64,000 nucleotides of DNA from RH-AL1 sp964244495 (GCA_964244495.1 CAXTIU010000002.1:348543-412542), one strand, 5' to 3'; shown: positions 16,808 to 27,066, counted from the first letter of the stretch. Notes: generated from the letters alone by a model not told the origin. Numbers and translations are program-made.

Positions 16808-17041
16808 ATGAACGAACACGCCAACGAGGACGACCGCGGCGAAGGCGACCGAACGGCTTGGACGGCCGAACGCGAGCACCTGCGCCAGGAGCACCGGGAC
16901 CTCGACGCGGCTATCGAGGCCCTGCTGCACCTCGGCTCGTCCGACCGGCTGCAGGTGCAGCGCCTGAAGAAGCGCAAGCTGGCGCTGAAGGACCGCATGA
17001 GCTTCCTCGACGATCAGTTGACGCCCGACATCATCGCCTGA
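16808..17041 (+). CDS. DUF465/YdcH-family small coiled-coil protein
   Basis: About 77 aa. Matches the YdcH/DUF465 pattern: a helical hairpin with AEREHLRQEHRDLDAAIEAL, a short loop at SSDRLQVQ, and KKRKLALKDRMSFLDDQL. Function unknown in the family. It precedes purE by 108 bp, a common order in alphaproteobacteria. A GTG two codons earlier (16802) is better spaced from the GAGG sequence and could be the true start. Confidence 0.8.
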   Translation: MNEHANEDDRGEGDRTAWTAEREHLRQEHRDLDAAIEALLHLGSSDRLQVQRLKKRKLALKDRMSFLDDQLTPDIIA

Positions 17042-17149
17042 GCGGGCCATGGTCGGCGTCACGGCCGGCCCTGGGGATGGCGCGGGCCGGCGGCTTGCGG
17101 GCCGCCCTCCCTTCGGATAGGACCGATTTTTGCCGTATCGGACAAACCC

Positions 17150-17656
17150 GTGTCGCCCAAAGATCCCGGGCCAAAACCCGTCGCCGTCATCATGGGCAGC
17201 CAGTCCGACTGGGCCACGATGAAGCATGCGGCGGACACGCTCGACGCGCTCGGGATCGGCCACGACGCGCTGATCGTGTCGGCCCACCGCACGCCCGAGC
17301 GGCTCTACGACTTCGCCAGGGGCGCGCAGGCCAAGGGCTACCAGCTCATCATCGCCGGAGCCGGGGGCGCCGCCCACCTGCCGGGCATGACCGCCGCGAT
17401 GACGCCACTGCCGGTGTTCGGCGTGCCGATCCTCGGCCACACGCTGGGCGGCCGCGACGCGCTGTATTCCATCGTGCAGATGCCGGGCGGCGTGCCGGTC
17501 GGCACGCTGGCGATCGGCGTGCCCGGCGCGATCAACGCCGCCCTGCTCGCCGCCGCCGTGCTGGCGCTCCACGACGGGGACCTGGCGACGCGGCTCGCCG
17601 CCTGGCGCGCCAGGAGGACCGAGGGCGTGGCGCTCGCGCCCGACGACGGCGCTTGA
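17150..17656 (+). CDS. purE: N5-carboxyaminoimidazole ribonucleotide mutase
   Basis: 168 aa, standard class I PurE. It moves the carboxylate of N5-CAIR to give CAIR in purine synthesis. The N-terminus VAVIMGSQSDWATMKHAA and the loop SAHRTPERLYDFA carry the substrate-binding serine, aspartate and histidine; GAGGAAHLPGM is also conserved. GTG start. It is followed 4 bp later by purK, its functional partner. Confidence 0.95.
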   Translation: MSPKDPGPKPVAVIMGSQSDWATMKHAADTLDALGIGHDALIVSAHRTPERLYDFARGAQAKGYQLIIAGAGGAAHLPGMTAAMTPLPVFGVPILGHTLGGRDALYSIVQMPGGVPVGTLAIGVPGAINAALLAAAVLALHDGDLATRLAAWRARRTEGVALAPDDGA

Positions 17657-17660
17657 GCGC

Positions 17661-18785
17661 GTGGCCGACTCGCCGATGAACGCGCGACCTTTGGACAAGA
17701 TCCTCGTCCCCGGCGACACGATCGGCATCCTCGGCGGCGGCCAGCTCGGCCGGATGCTGACGCTGGCCGCCGCCAAGCTCGGGCTGCGCGCCCACGTCTA
17801 CTGCCCGCACGAGGACAGCCCGGCCTTCGACGTCTGCGCGGCGCGCACGATCGCGCCCTACGGGGACGAGGCTGCGTTGCGCGCCTTCGCCGGCGCCGTC
17901 GACGTCGTCACCTACGAGTTCGAGAATGTGCCGGCGCGCACCGCCGCCGTGCTCGCCGCGGTGCGCCCGGTGCGCCCCGACGCCGCCGCGCTCGCCGCCA
18001 GTCAGGACAGGCTGGTCGAGAAGGAGTTCATGGCCTCGCTCGGCATCGCGACCGCGCCCTTCGTCGCCGTCGACACGGCCGGCAGCCTGGCGCGGGCGGT
18101 GGCGCAGCTCGGCCGCCCCTCGATCCTCAAGACGCGGCGCTTCGGCTACGACGGCAAGGGCCAGACCACCATCAAGGAAGGCACCGACCTCGCCGTCGCC
18201 TTCCGCTCGCTCGGCGGCGTGCCCTCCATCCTGGAGGGTGTGGTACCTTTCGCGGCGGAAGTCTCCGTGATCTGCGCGCGGGCGATCGACGGCGCCTTCG
18301 CCGCCTACGACATCTGCGAGAACGAGCACGAGCACCACATCCTGCACCTCACGCGCGCACCCGCCGCCATCGCGCCGGAAACGGCGGCGCGGGCGGTGGG
18401 AACCGCGCGCACGATCGCCGACGCGCTGGGTTACGTCGGCGTGCTCGCCGTCGAGATGTTCGTCACGCGGGAGGACGGGGGTGGGGGCGGGCGCGAGACG
18501 CTCCGGGTCAACGAGATCGCGCCGCGGGTGCACAATTCCGGGCACTGGACCACGGAGGGTGCGGCGACCTCGCAGTTCGAGCAGCATGTGCGCGCGATCT
18601 GCGGCTGGCCCCTCGGCGCCACCCGGCGGCATGGGGGGCGCGTCGAGATGGGCAACCTGATCGGCGCGGCGGTCAGCGACTGGGCGGCCCTGCTCGCCGA
18701 GGACGGCTTGAGCCTGACCCTCTACGGCAAGGCCACCGAGCGCCCCGGCCGCAAGATGGGACACTGGACGCGGGTCGTTCCCTGA
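17661..18785 (+). CDS. purK: N5-carboxyaminoimidazole ribonucleotide synthase
   Basis: 374 aa ATP-grasp enzyme that makes N5-CAIR from AIR, bicarbonate and ATP, feeding PurE. The N-terminus GDTIGILGGGQLGRML is the PurK signature; KTRRFGYDGKGQ is the ATP-grasp loop and NEIAPRVHNSGHWT the metal/substrate region. GTG start at 17661, with an ATG five codons on as alternative. Co-transcribed with purE. Confidence 0.95.
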   Translation: MADSPMNARPLDKILVPGDTIGILGGGQLGRMLTLAAAKLGLRAHVYCPHEDSPAFDVCAARTIAPYGDEAALRAFAGAVDVVTYEFENVPARTAAVLAAVRPVRPDAAALAASQDRLVEKEFMASLGIATAPFVAVDTAGSLARAVAQLGRPSILKTRRFGYDGKGQTTIKEGTDLAVAFRSLGGVPSILEGVVPFAAEVSVICARAIDGAFAAYDICENEHEHHILHLTRAPAAIAPETAARAVGTARTIADALGYVGVLAVEMFVTREDGGGGGRETLRVNEIAPRVHNSGHWTTEGAATSQFEQHVRAICGWPLGATRRHGGRVEMGNLIGAAVSDWAALLAEDGLSLTLYGKATERPGRKMGHWTRVVP

Positions 18786-18820
18786 CGCGTCGTTCCGGCA
18801 CGGGCGCGACCGCCGTCCTC

Positions 18821-19756
18821 CTACGCCAGCGTGAAGGACAGGGTCCCCAGCTTCTCGACCGTGCTCTCGATCACGTCGCCGGCCTTCAGCCACACCTGCT
18901 TGTCCTTGGGCATGCCGACGATCACACCGTGCGGCGTCCCCGTGAAGATGATGTCGCCCGGCTCCAGCGTGAACAACGTCGAGGCGTAGGCGACCATCGC
19001 CTGCGTGTTGAAGATGAACTCGCGCGTGTTGGAGGACTGCCGCACCTCGCCGTTGACGCGCGTCTCGATGTTCAAGTTGTTGGGATCGCCGACGAGGTCG
19101 GCCGACACGAAGTAGGGGCCGATCGGCGCGAACTTGTCGAGGGTCTTGCCGACCATCCACTGCGTGCCCTTCTCCAGCTGGAGGTCGCGGGAGGAGAAAT
19201 CCTGGCCGACGCAGTAGCCGGCGACGTAGTCGAGCGCGTCGGCCTCGGACACGTCGCGGGCCGTCCTGCCGATGACGATGAGCAGTTCCGTCTCGTAGTC
19301 GAACTTGGTCGAGACCTCCGGCCGAGGCAGCTTGATCGTGTCCTTATGGGCGGCCAGCGTGTTGTTGTACTTGTTGAAGAGGATCGGCTGGGCCGGGATC
19401 GGCATGCCGGCCTCCTTGGCGTGGTCCCGGTAGTTCAGGCCGACGCAGATGATCTTGCTGGGATTTGTGAACAGGCGCCCGTGGGTGATCGCCTCCTCGT
19501 CGAGGAACGCGTCCTTGGCCTTCGGCGACCCGTTCGCCATCTCCACCAGTGAGGTGAGCACGGAGCCGCTGCCGGCCGACAGCATGGCCTCGAGCGTGAG
19601 GGGCGCGATCATGCCGAGTGCTTCGCCCGCAGCCGCGACGTCGAGGATGCCGTGCGCGGTCTTCACGCCGAGCGTCTCGCGGCCGTCCCCCTGCTTGATG
19701 GAAACGAGCGTCAGCCCGTGCGGCATGGCTCCGTGCGGCGCGTCTTGGTTCGGCAT
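18821..19756 (-). CDS. Fumarylacetoacetate hydrolase (FAH) family protein
   Basis: 311 aa. C-terminal FAH fold with GLNYRDHAKE, FDYETELLIVIG supplying metal-binding acidic residues, and FSSRDLQ; the N-terminal domain is short. Family members hydrolyse or decarboxylate beta-diketo acids such as oxaloacetate, acylpyruvates or 2-hydroxyhepta-dienedioates; the substrate is not clear here. AAGGA ribosome site before the ATG. It lies downstream of mdh-sucC on the same strand, where sucD is usually found, separated from sucC by a tandem-repeat spacer. Confidence 0.85.
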   Translation of the reverse strand: MPNQDAPHGAMPHGLTLVSIKQGDGRETLGVKTAHGILDVAAAGEALGMIAPLTLEAMLSAGSGSVLTSLVEMANGSPKAKDAFLDEEAITHGRLFTNPSKIICVGLNYRDHAKEAGMPIPAQPILFNKYNNTLAAHKDTIKLPRPEVSTKFDYETELLIVIGRTARDVSEADALDYVAGYCVGQDFSSRDLQLEKGTQWMVGKTLDKFAPIGPYFVSADLVGDPNNLNIETRVNGEVRQSSNTREFIFNTQAMVAYASTLFTLEPGDIIFTGTPHGVIVGMPKDKQVWLKAGDVIESTVEKLGTLSFTLA

Positions 19757-19811
19757 CTCTCGGGTTCCTTTGTGGGCCTCGCCGCTGGCGACGGCGCGAT
19801 GTGAGGACTTT

Positions 19812-19873
19812 GGCGGCGTGAGGATCGGGCGGCGTGAGGATCGGGCGGCGTGAGGATCGGGCGGCGTGAGGAC
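19812..19873. repeat. 16-bp tandem repeat, nearly four copies
   Basis: Three exact copies of GGCGGCGTGAGGATCG at 19812-19827, 19828-19843 and 19844-19859, then a partial copy that changes to GAGGACTTG, with another GTGAGGACTT just before. It fills the sucC/FAH-hydrolase spacer and is not translated. Copy number may vary between strains by slippage. Confidence 0.85.
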
Positions 19874-19932
19874 TTGGGCAACGTAAGGCTTGGTGACGGC
19901 GGCTTGGTCGAGCGAGGACCGGCCGGCGCCGC

Positions 19933-21126
<1,194 letters not shown>

Positions 21127-21217
21127 GGCGAGTCTCTGTGTCCCGGGATCGAAGCCGCGCCGCCTTAGTAGCCGCCGCGATCGCCCTTTTCAATCTTCGA
21201 GCGTCGCCCTTCGCGTG

Positions 21218-21240
21218 GGCCGTCCGCCCGATCGGACGCC
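21218..21240 (-). terminator. Hairpin at the end of mdh
   Basis: GGC-GTCCG on one side and CGGAC-GCC on the other with a 6-base loop, immediately after the mdh stop codon on the minus strand. No T-run follows, so it may reduce rather than stop transcription into sucC, or protect the mdh message end. Confidence 0.35.
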
Positions 21241-22205
21241 TACCCGGCGAAGGCCGGGTTGATGCCCTTGCACGCCTCGATCAGCGTCTTCACCGAGGCG
21301 ACCGACTTCTCGAACATCGCCTTCTCGGCCTCGTCGAGCTTGACCTCGACGATCCGCTCGACGCCACCGGCGCCGATCACCACGGGCACGCCGACGTAGA
21401 TGTCGCTGACCCCGTACTCGCCGGTGAGCTGGGCGGCGCATGGCAGCACGCGGCGCTTGTCCTTCAGGTAGGCTTCCGCCATGGCGATGGCCGAAGCCGC
21501 CGGCGCGTAGAAGGCCGAGCCGGTCTTCAGCAGGTTGACGATCTCGCCGCCGCCCTTGCGGGTGCGCTCGATGATGGCGTCGAGCCTGTCCTGCGTGGTC
21601 CAGCCCATCGCCACGAGGTCGGGCAACGGCACGCCGGCGACCGTCGAGTAGCGCAGCGAGGGCACCATGTCGTCGCCGTGGCCGCCGAGCACGAAGGCGG
21701 TGACGTCCTCGACCGACACCTTGAACTCGTCGGCCAGGAAGTAGCGGAAGCGCGAGGAGTCGAGCACGCCGGCCATGCCGACCACCTTCTTCGGCGGCAG
21801 GCCGGAGCTCTTCTGAAGCGCCCACACCATCGCGTCGAGCGGGTTGGTGATGCAGATCACGAAGGCGTCGGGGGCGTGCGCCTTGATGCCGGCGCCGACC
21901 GACTCCATGACCTTCAGGTTGATGCCGAGCAGGTCGTCGCGGCTCATGCCGGGCTTGCGCGGCACGCCGGCGGTCACGATCACCACGTCGGCGCCGGCGA
22001 TGTCCTCGTAGGAATTGGCGCCCTTGATGGTCGCGTTGAAGCCGTCGACCGGCGCCGATTCCGACAGGTCGAGCGCCTTGCCCTGCGGCGTGCCCTCGGC
22101 GATGTCGAAGAGCACGATGTCGCCGAGTTCCTTCAGGCCGGCCAGGTGCGCGAGCGTGCCGCCGATCTGTCCCGCCCCGATCAGGGCTATCTTGCTGCGC
22201 GCCAT
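21240..22205 (-). CDS. mdh: Malate dehydrogenase (LDH-like)
   Basis: 321 aa. Oxidises malate to oxaloacetate with NAD+. Nucleotide motif GAGQIGGTLAHL, VTAGVPRKPGMSRDDLL with the substrate-binding arginines, NPLDAMVW, and the catalytic histidine in LGGHGDDMVPS. Start at MARSKIALIG, supported by a GGGAGAGG ribosome site and family length; five extra upstream codons are open. First gene of the mdh-sucC run. Confidence 0.95.
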   Translation of the reverse strand: MARSKIALIGAGQIGGTLAHLAGLKELGDIVLFDIAEGTPQGKALDLSESAPVDGFNATIKGANSYEDIAGADVVIVTAGVPRKPGMSRDDLLGINLKVMESVGAGIKAHAPDAFVICITNPLDAMVWALQKSSGLPPKKVVGMAGVLDSSRFRYFLADEFKVSVEDVTAFVLGGHGDDMVPSLRYSTVAGVPLPDLVAMGWTTQDRLDAIIERTRKGGGEIVNLLKTGSAFYAPAASAIAMAEAYLKDKRRVLPCAAQLTGEYGVSDIYVGVPVVIGAGGVERIVEVKLDEAEKAMFEKSVASVKTLIEACKGINPAFAG

Positions 22206-22332
22206 CTCAACCTCTCCCACCGTCGGATCGAACGGCTCGGTTCATGCCGGGATTTGCGGAGGCTGACAAGCCCGCACAAGGGGATGAGCGCGGCGATGGC
22301 GTCGGATCGGCGATCTTCGCCGGCGTGGGCCG

Positions 22333-23379
22333 TCAGCCGCGCCCTTGAGCGACGTGCTCCCGCTGGACGTCGCGGAACAGCCGCGCGTAATCGCAGTAGG
22401 TGACGATGTTCTGCGCCATGCCGGCGCGGCGCGGCGCGTCGAGGCGCGCCATCGGCTTCGCCGGCCGGCCGCCCCACATCCAGCCCGACTCGAGCACCTG
22501 GCCCGGCTCCGTCGTCGAGCCGGCGGCGAGCAGCACGTCGTCCCGCACGGTGGTGCCGGCGGCGAGCACCGCGCCCATGCCGATCAGCGCCTTCGCGCCG
22601 ATCCGGACGGCCTCGGCCATCCGGACGTTGTGGCCGACCGTCACCTCGCGGCCGATCACGATCTCCCCCTCGCCGGCGCGCAGGATGGAGTTGTCCTGCA
22701 CGCAGGTGTCGGCGCCCACCGTGATCGCGCCGGTGCCGGCGTCGGCGACGCACGAGAAGAAGAGGCTGGAGCCCGGCGCGAAGGACACCCGTCCGGCGCA
22801 CCGCGCGGTGCGCGCGGTGAACACCTCTTCGCCGAGATCCCGCACGTCGTTCCCGATGCCCGCCGCGTCGTCGGCGCCACCCGCCGCTTCGGCGCGCAGG
22901 GCGGCGGCGCGCTCCCCGAGCTCGCCCGGCCGCAGCTCGCGCACGGGCTTGGCCGGCGAGCCGGCGTAGATCCAGCCGGCGTCGAGGCGCTTGCGCGGGA
23001 ACACGGTGGAGCCGGCCTCGATCAGCACGCCCGGCGCGACCACCGCGTCGTCGAGCACGACGACGTCCCGCTCGATCACGCAGCCCTCGCCGATCGTGCA
23101 GGCGTGGATGATCGCGTTCGCGCCGACCGTGACGTCGGCACCGATGATCGCCGGCGTCGTCTCGTGGACGATGTGGACGGTGGCGCGACGACCGAGGAGC
23201 ACGTTGGGGCCGATGCGGACCGCCTCGCCGTCAGCGCGCACCACGCAGTCGGCACCGAGCCATGCCCCGGCGCCGAGCGTGGCGCGACCAATCACCGCCG
23301 AGCGCGGCCCGGCGAAGGCGGGTTCCGCGGTGAGGGACGGGCGGTTGCCGGCGAAAGGTAGCGAGAGCGAAGGCATCAT
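22333..23379 (-). CDS. Tandem gamma-carbonic-anhydrase-like hexapeptide protein with divided metal-site histidines
   Basis: 348 aa formed by two left-handed beta-helix (gamma-CA/YrdA-like) domains, about residues 28-160 and 195-320, each ending in a conserved xSGWxxxGxPAKP element. A gamma-CA zinc site needs three histidines (His81, 117 and 122 in archaeal Cam). Domain 1 keeps the first and third (H69, H92) but has Ala at 87; domain 2 keeps only the middle one (H250), with Arg234 and Ala255 at the others. Since the natural site lies between subunits, the two halves could complement each other (inference). An acyltransferase-like or structural role is the alternative. ATG at 23379 or 23376; no strong ribosome site. 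Confidence 0.8.
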   Translation of the reverse strand: MMPSLSLPFAGNRPSLTAEPAFAGPRSAVIGRATLGAGAWLGADCVVRADGEAVRIGPNVLLGRRATVHIVHETTPAIIGADVTVGANAIIHACTIGEGCVIERDVVVLDDAVVAPGVLIEAGSTVFPRKRLDAGWIYAGSPAKPVRELRPGELGERAAALRAEAAGGADDAAGIGNDVRDLGEEVFTARTARCAGRVSFAPGSSLFFSCVADAGTGAITVGADTCVQDNSILRAGEGEIVIGREVTVGHNVRMAEAVRIGAKALIGMGAVLAAGTTVRDDVLLAAGSTTEPGQVLESGWMWGGRPAKPMARLDAPRRAGMAQNIVTYCDYARLFRDVQREHVAQGRG

Positions 23380-23482
23380 GACGATCGATCCGACGGAGTG
23401 GCTCGACGGCATAGTCGGGCTTTGCCCCGCGCGATCAAGGGGCCGATCGAACGACGACGCACGCGCCAGGGCCGGACGCGTC

Positions 23483-24613
23483 CTACTCCGCCGCCTTGCC
23501 CAACCCGTCCGGCGCCTCCGCGCTCGAGAAATCCATCGCGTCGATGCGCTCGCCGCGCTTCAGGATCTTGGCGGAGGCGGCCAGCACGGAGGCCACGTCC
23601 TCGTCGACCTGGCGGAAGTGGCCGCCGAGCTTGGCCGTCCGCTCGTGGAGGCGCGCGACCTCGCCCAGCAGGTGGCGCACCTCCGCCTGGATCACGTGGG
23701 CCTGCTCCCTGACGCGGGCGTCGCGCACGATCGCCTGCATCACCTGCACCGCCATCATCAGCAGGGTCGGCGAGACGATGAGGATCCGCAGCTTGTGGGC
23801 GCGGGCGACGACGTCGTCGAAGCGCTCGTTGATCTCGGCGTACAGCGACTCGGAGGGCACGAACAGGATGGCGATGTCCTGCGTCTCGCCCGGCAGCAGG
23901 TAGCGCTCGGCGATATCGGTGACGTGGCGGCCGACGTCGACGCGCACCCGCGCCATCGCCGCCTTCACCGCCCCGGCGTCGCCGGCCGCCGCCTTCAGGG
24001 CCGAGAAGGCTTCCAGTGGGAACTTGGCGTCGACCACCATCATCCGGTCGTCGCCCGGCAGGCGGATGCAGCAGTCCGGCCGCGTGCGGTTCGACAGCGT
24101 GTGCTGGAACACGTAGGCCGAGGGCGGCAGCGCGTCCCGGATGATCGCCTCCATCCGCCCCTGGCCGAAGGCGCCGCGCGCCTGCTTGTTGGCGAGGATG
24201 TCCTTCAGGCCGATCACCTCGCGGGTGAGATCGGTGAGCCGCCCCTGCGCGGCGTCGATCACGGCGAGCCGCTCGTTGAGGCGGGTGAGGTTGTCGTTCG
24301 ACGTCCGGCCGGAGGCGTCGAGCCGCTCGACGACGAGCCGGGCGAGATCGGCCTGCCTCGTGCCCAACACGTCCGCGACCGTCTGCATCCGCCCGGTCAG
24401 TTCGGCGGAGGCGCGGGCGAGCGCCGCCATGCGGGCGTCGAGCTCGCTCCGCAGGTCGGCTGCCTCCTCCCCGTCTTCCCTGCGCTGGCGGGCGGAGCGC
24501 ACCAGCACCACGAGCAGCAGAAGGATCACCAGGCAGAACGCGCCCGCGGCGCCGACCACGAGGTGCGGCGCCGTCACCGGCACGTCGGCGACGATGAAGA
24601 GCGGCGAGTCCAT
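23483..24613 (-). CDS. rmuC: DNA recombination protein RmuC
   Basis: 376 aa. One N-terminal membrane helix (about residues 19-40), a long coiled coil (45-150), then the RmuC nuclease-like domain with GAFGQGRMEAIIRDALP, RTRPDCCIRLPG and VVDAKFPLEAF, where Asp and Lys match the PD-(D/E)xK core. RmuC is linked to limiting DNA inversions and rearrangements. Complete and ordinary. The AT-rich segment begins just upstream of its start. Confidence 0.92.
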   Translation of the reverse strand: MDSPLFIVADVPVTAPHLVVGAAGAFCLVILLLLVVLVRSARQRREDGEEAADLRSELDARMAALARASAELTGRMQTVADVLGTRQADLARLVVERLDASGRTSNDNLTRLNERLAVIDAAQGRLTDLTREVIGLKDILANKQARGAFGQGRMEAIIRDALPPSAYVFQHTLSNRTRPDCCIRLPGDDRMMVVDAKFPLEAFSALKAAAGDAGAVKAAMARVRVDVGRHVTDIAERYLLPGETQDIAILFVPSESLYAEINERFDDVVARAHKLRILIVSPTLLMMAVQVMQAIVRDARVREQAHVIQAEVRHLLGEVARLHERTAKLGGHFRQVDEDVASVLAASAKILKRGERIDAMDFSSAEAPDGLGKAAE

Positions 24614-25256
24614 CGCACCGCCCTAGCAGCTTCGTGTCGCTTTGTGAACGAAAACGGAACATGGATAGTGGGTCAGCTTGAATTTCTCTACCTTTGAAAA
24701 TAGTCAACGGCGCTGCAGATCATGGCGAGAGCGAAAACCAAGAGTAAGACACGCCCGAGCAAAGCCTTTCGAGGTAGGTTGAACGAGACACCTCGTGTCA
24801 GGCAGAGTTTAGGTGCGCCGCCACAAAGAAGTGGCCGCCAAACTCTCCAGCATGCATAGCTGAGCCGCCAGTCAGTAGGGAAAAGACTGTACTTCGGAAA
24901 AAAATAGCAAATGATAATCTCATGATATTCATGGAATAGGTGGAAGCTCAAGGAACCTTCTTTTTGTGGGGTCTGCGCTCTTTTGCCGGTCGCTCAGCAT
25001 CTTCGACAAACTTCGTGATGTCGCCGATCTCCTAAAGTTTGCCTGTCACTCCCACCGCCATCGCAGGCGTCATCCGCAGCGTCTTATGGATGCGGACGAA
25101 AGAGAGGGCTATCGCACTGACGCCGGTTCGCGCGCGATCTAGGACCGACGCTCCGGCGTCAGGACCCTGGCTCACGCCAGTGACGCGCCTAGGCCGAAGT
25201 TCCTCGTAAATGCCAACCGATGAATTGATCCGTGTCGCGGGGAGGCTTGGGGATCG
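24614..25256. other. Gene-poor segment, AT-rich at its start, with 11-bp inverted repeats around the wider region
   Basis: Composition drops sharply from about 24640, most clearly to about 24960, then rises gradually. TAGTGGGTCAG at 24666-24676 has its exact complement CTGACCCACTA at 25513-25523, so the segment including the next small gene lies between inverted repeats about 0.85 kb apart. A frame at 24688-24951 (minus, 87 aa, hydrophobic C-terminus) has no ribosome site and is not called. No transposase is seen; a decayed insertion or non-autonomous element is possible. Confidence 0.4.
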
Positions 25257-25451
25257 TCATGCCTCGTCCCGGTGCTCAGCCAGAGCCACGTCGCCAGCCG
25301 CCTTCGCCTCATCTTCCGTCGCATAGGTGCCGTCCGACATAACAATCGGACTCAGCGGCATGTCGTCGGCACCGAACAGGTGCCATTTGAAGCGGCCTGG
25401 CTCGGAAGGGTCAGGGAGGACGCGGACGATGGCAGAAGGAACTCTATCCAT
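25257..25451 (-). CDS. Small hypothetical protein
   Basis: 64 aa, no family recognised. It has a beta-strand-like core, RFKWHLFGADDMPL and SPIVMSDGTYATEDEAKAAG, and an Ala/Glu helix at the end. The wording resembles short proteins with a W-x-L-F strand and YATEDEA helix seen in many proteobacteria. The start lacks a clear ribosome site. It lies inside the segment bounded by the 11-bp inverted repeats. Confidence 0.5.
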   Translation of the reverse strand: MDRVPSAIVRVLPDPSEPGRFKWHLFGADDMPLSPIVMSDGTYATEDEAKAAGDVALAEHRDEA

Positions 25452-25959
25452 GGCTCACCATGGCACGTCTGCCGACCCGATCCAACGCCCGTCAACCGCC
25501 TCGGACTTAAAACTGACCCACTACCGGAACACGGCGATGGGCGTCGCGGTCGAGGCGCGGGCTGCCTCGCGCGCCACGCGCGCGCGCCGCTCCGTGATCG
25601 TCGCTGCGGCTGGATGACGGGTCCGGGCCGATGGATTCGATGTCTACGGGACGCGACACCGCACTCTCGTCGCACCAAGGCCGGCGCGTTTCACGGGCTT
25701 TGTTCGACACGCCCCTCTCGCGAGGAGCCGTCGCCGCGATGTCGCGTTTCTTCCCTCGCGTCCACGTCTGTCGGCCCAGCTTCCGGGTGACTCGCAGCCC
25801 CGAGCCGTCCGGCGGGCCCGCGCGCCCAACGATCGCGTCGAATCGCGCCCCCGTCGGAACTCCGGGAGGCCATCTCGGCTTTCGGCACGATGACCCGGTG
25901 CGCCGGCCCGACCATGGGAGCCGGTGGGCCGAGGCTGGCACCGGCGAGGAGACACGGCG
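25452..25959. other. Intergenic region with no convincing gene
   Basis: About 500 bp between the small protein gene and the OsmC gene. It contains the right-hand 11-bp inverted repeat (25513-25523) and otherwise GC-rich sequence with only incidental open frames, none with a ribosome site or recognisable protein. A GGAGA ribosome site for the OsmC gene is at its right end. Confidence 0.5.
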
Positions 25960-26385
25960 ATGAAGACCTTCGGCACCGCGCAATGGGACGGCGGGTTCAA
26001 GGACGGCAAGGGCGCGATCTCGACCAAGAGCGGCGCGGTAAAAGCCGCCCCTTACGGCGTCGCCGCCCGGTTCGATGGGCAGCCCGGTACCAACCCGGAG
26101 GAGTTGATCGGCGCCGCCCACGCCGGGTGCTTCACCATGGCGTTGGCGATGATGCTCGGCCAGGAGAACCTCACCGCCGAGCACATGGATACGCGCTCTG
26201 ACGTGGAGCTGGAGAAGGACGGCGAGGGCTTCGCCGTCAAGAAGGTCCACCTCACGTTGAAGGCCAAGGTACCCGGCACGAGCGCGGAGGCGTTCCAGGC
26301 GATCGCCACCAAGGCCAAGGAGAACTGCCCGATCTCCAAGCTGCTGAACGCGACCATCACGATGGACGCCTCGCTGGTGTCGTAG
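25960..26385 (+). CDS. OsmC-family peroxiredoxin
   Basis: 141 aa. OsmC-type peroxidases reduce organic hydroperoxides with a pair of cysteines. Here C57 in AAHAGCFTMAL is the peroxidatic and C123 in ENCPISKLL the resolving cysteine. The N-terminus MKTFGTAQWDGGFKDGKG is typical of the OsmC branch rather than Ohr. The ATG at 25960 follows CGAGGAGA. It is transcribed towards def, but the 105-bp gap suggests separate units. Confidence 0.9.
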   Translation: MKTFGTAQWDGGFKDGKGAISTKSGAVKAAPYGVAARFDGQPGTNPEELIGAAHAGCFTMALAMMLGQENLTAEHMDTRSDVELEKDGEGFAVKKVHLTLKAKVPGTSAEAFQAIATKAKENCPISKLLNATITMDASLVS

Positions 26386-26490
26386 ACCTCGGGAGCGTCG
26401 CGGAGGCCGGCCAAGCTCGGGCCACCGGGAAATTGACCGGAGCCCCCGCGCTCACTATCTGCGGGGCAGCCCTCCAGCCGAAGCGCGACC

Positions 26491-27066
26491 ATGGCCCTCC
26501 GCCCGATCCTCGTCATCCCCGATGCCAAGTTGCGCCAGACCGCCGAGCGGGTGGGGGCCGTCGACGACGAGGTTCGCGCGCTCGTCGACGACATGTTCGA
26601 GACGATGTACGAGGCGCCCGGCATCGGGTTGGCGGCGCCGCAAATCGGCGTGTCGCGTCGCGTGGTGGTGCTCGACGTGGCCAAGCGCCACGACGAGGAG
26701 GCGCAGCCCCGGCCCATCGCGATGATTAATCCGGTGATCACCCGCGCCTCGGCCGAGACGGCGACCTGCGAGGAAGGCTGCCTGTCGATCCCCGACTACT
26801 ACGAGGAGGTCGAGCGCCCGGCGGTGATCGCCGTGTCCTACCTCGACCGCGACGGGCGTCCCGCCTCGCTGGAGGCGGATGGCATCCTCGCCGTCTGCAT
26901 CCAGCACGAGATCGACCACCTCGACGGCGTGCTGTTCGTCGACCACATCTCGCGGCTGAAGCGGGCCCGCGTCCTGCGCCGCTTCGCCAAGGCGGCGCGT
27001 CGTGACGACGAGGCGCCGTCCCGCCCCGCGCCGCCGGCCAACCGCGCGCCAGCCGACCGTCCGTAG
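26491..27066 (+). CDS. def: Peptide deformylase
   Basis: 191 aa metalloenzyme removing the formyl group from nascent chains. All three motifs are present: GIGLAAPQIGV, EEGCLSIPD with the metal-binding cysteine, and QHEIDHLDG with the two histidines and catalytic glutamate. The C-terminus has a Pro/Arg/Ala-rich tail of about 25 residues. First gene of def-fmt-truA; fmt starts 3 bp after its stop. Confidence 0.95.
   Translation: MALRPILVIPDAKLRQTAERVGAVDDEVRALVDDMFETMYEAPGIGLAAPQIGVSRRVVVLDVAKRHDEEAQPRPIAMINPVITRASAETATCEEGCLSIPDYYEEVERPAVIAVSYLDRDGRPASLEADGILAVCIQHEIDHLDGVLFVDHISRLKRARVLRRFAKAARRDDEAPSRPAPPANRAPADRP

Noticed and set aside
24688..24951. 87-aa minus-strand frame in the AT-rich start of the gene-poor segment
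   Set aside because: No ribosome site, no family resemblance, odd codon content; long open frames are not informative in this short AT-richer stretch.
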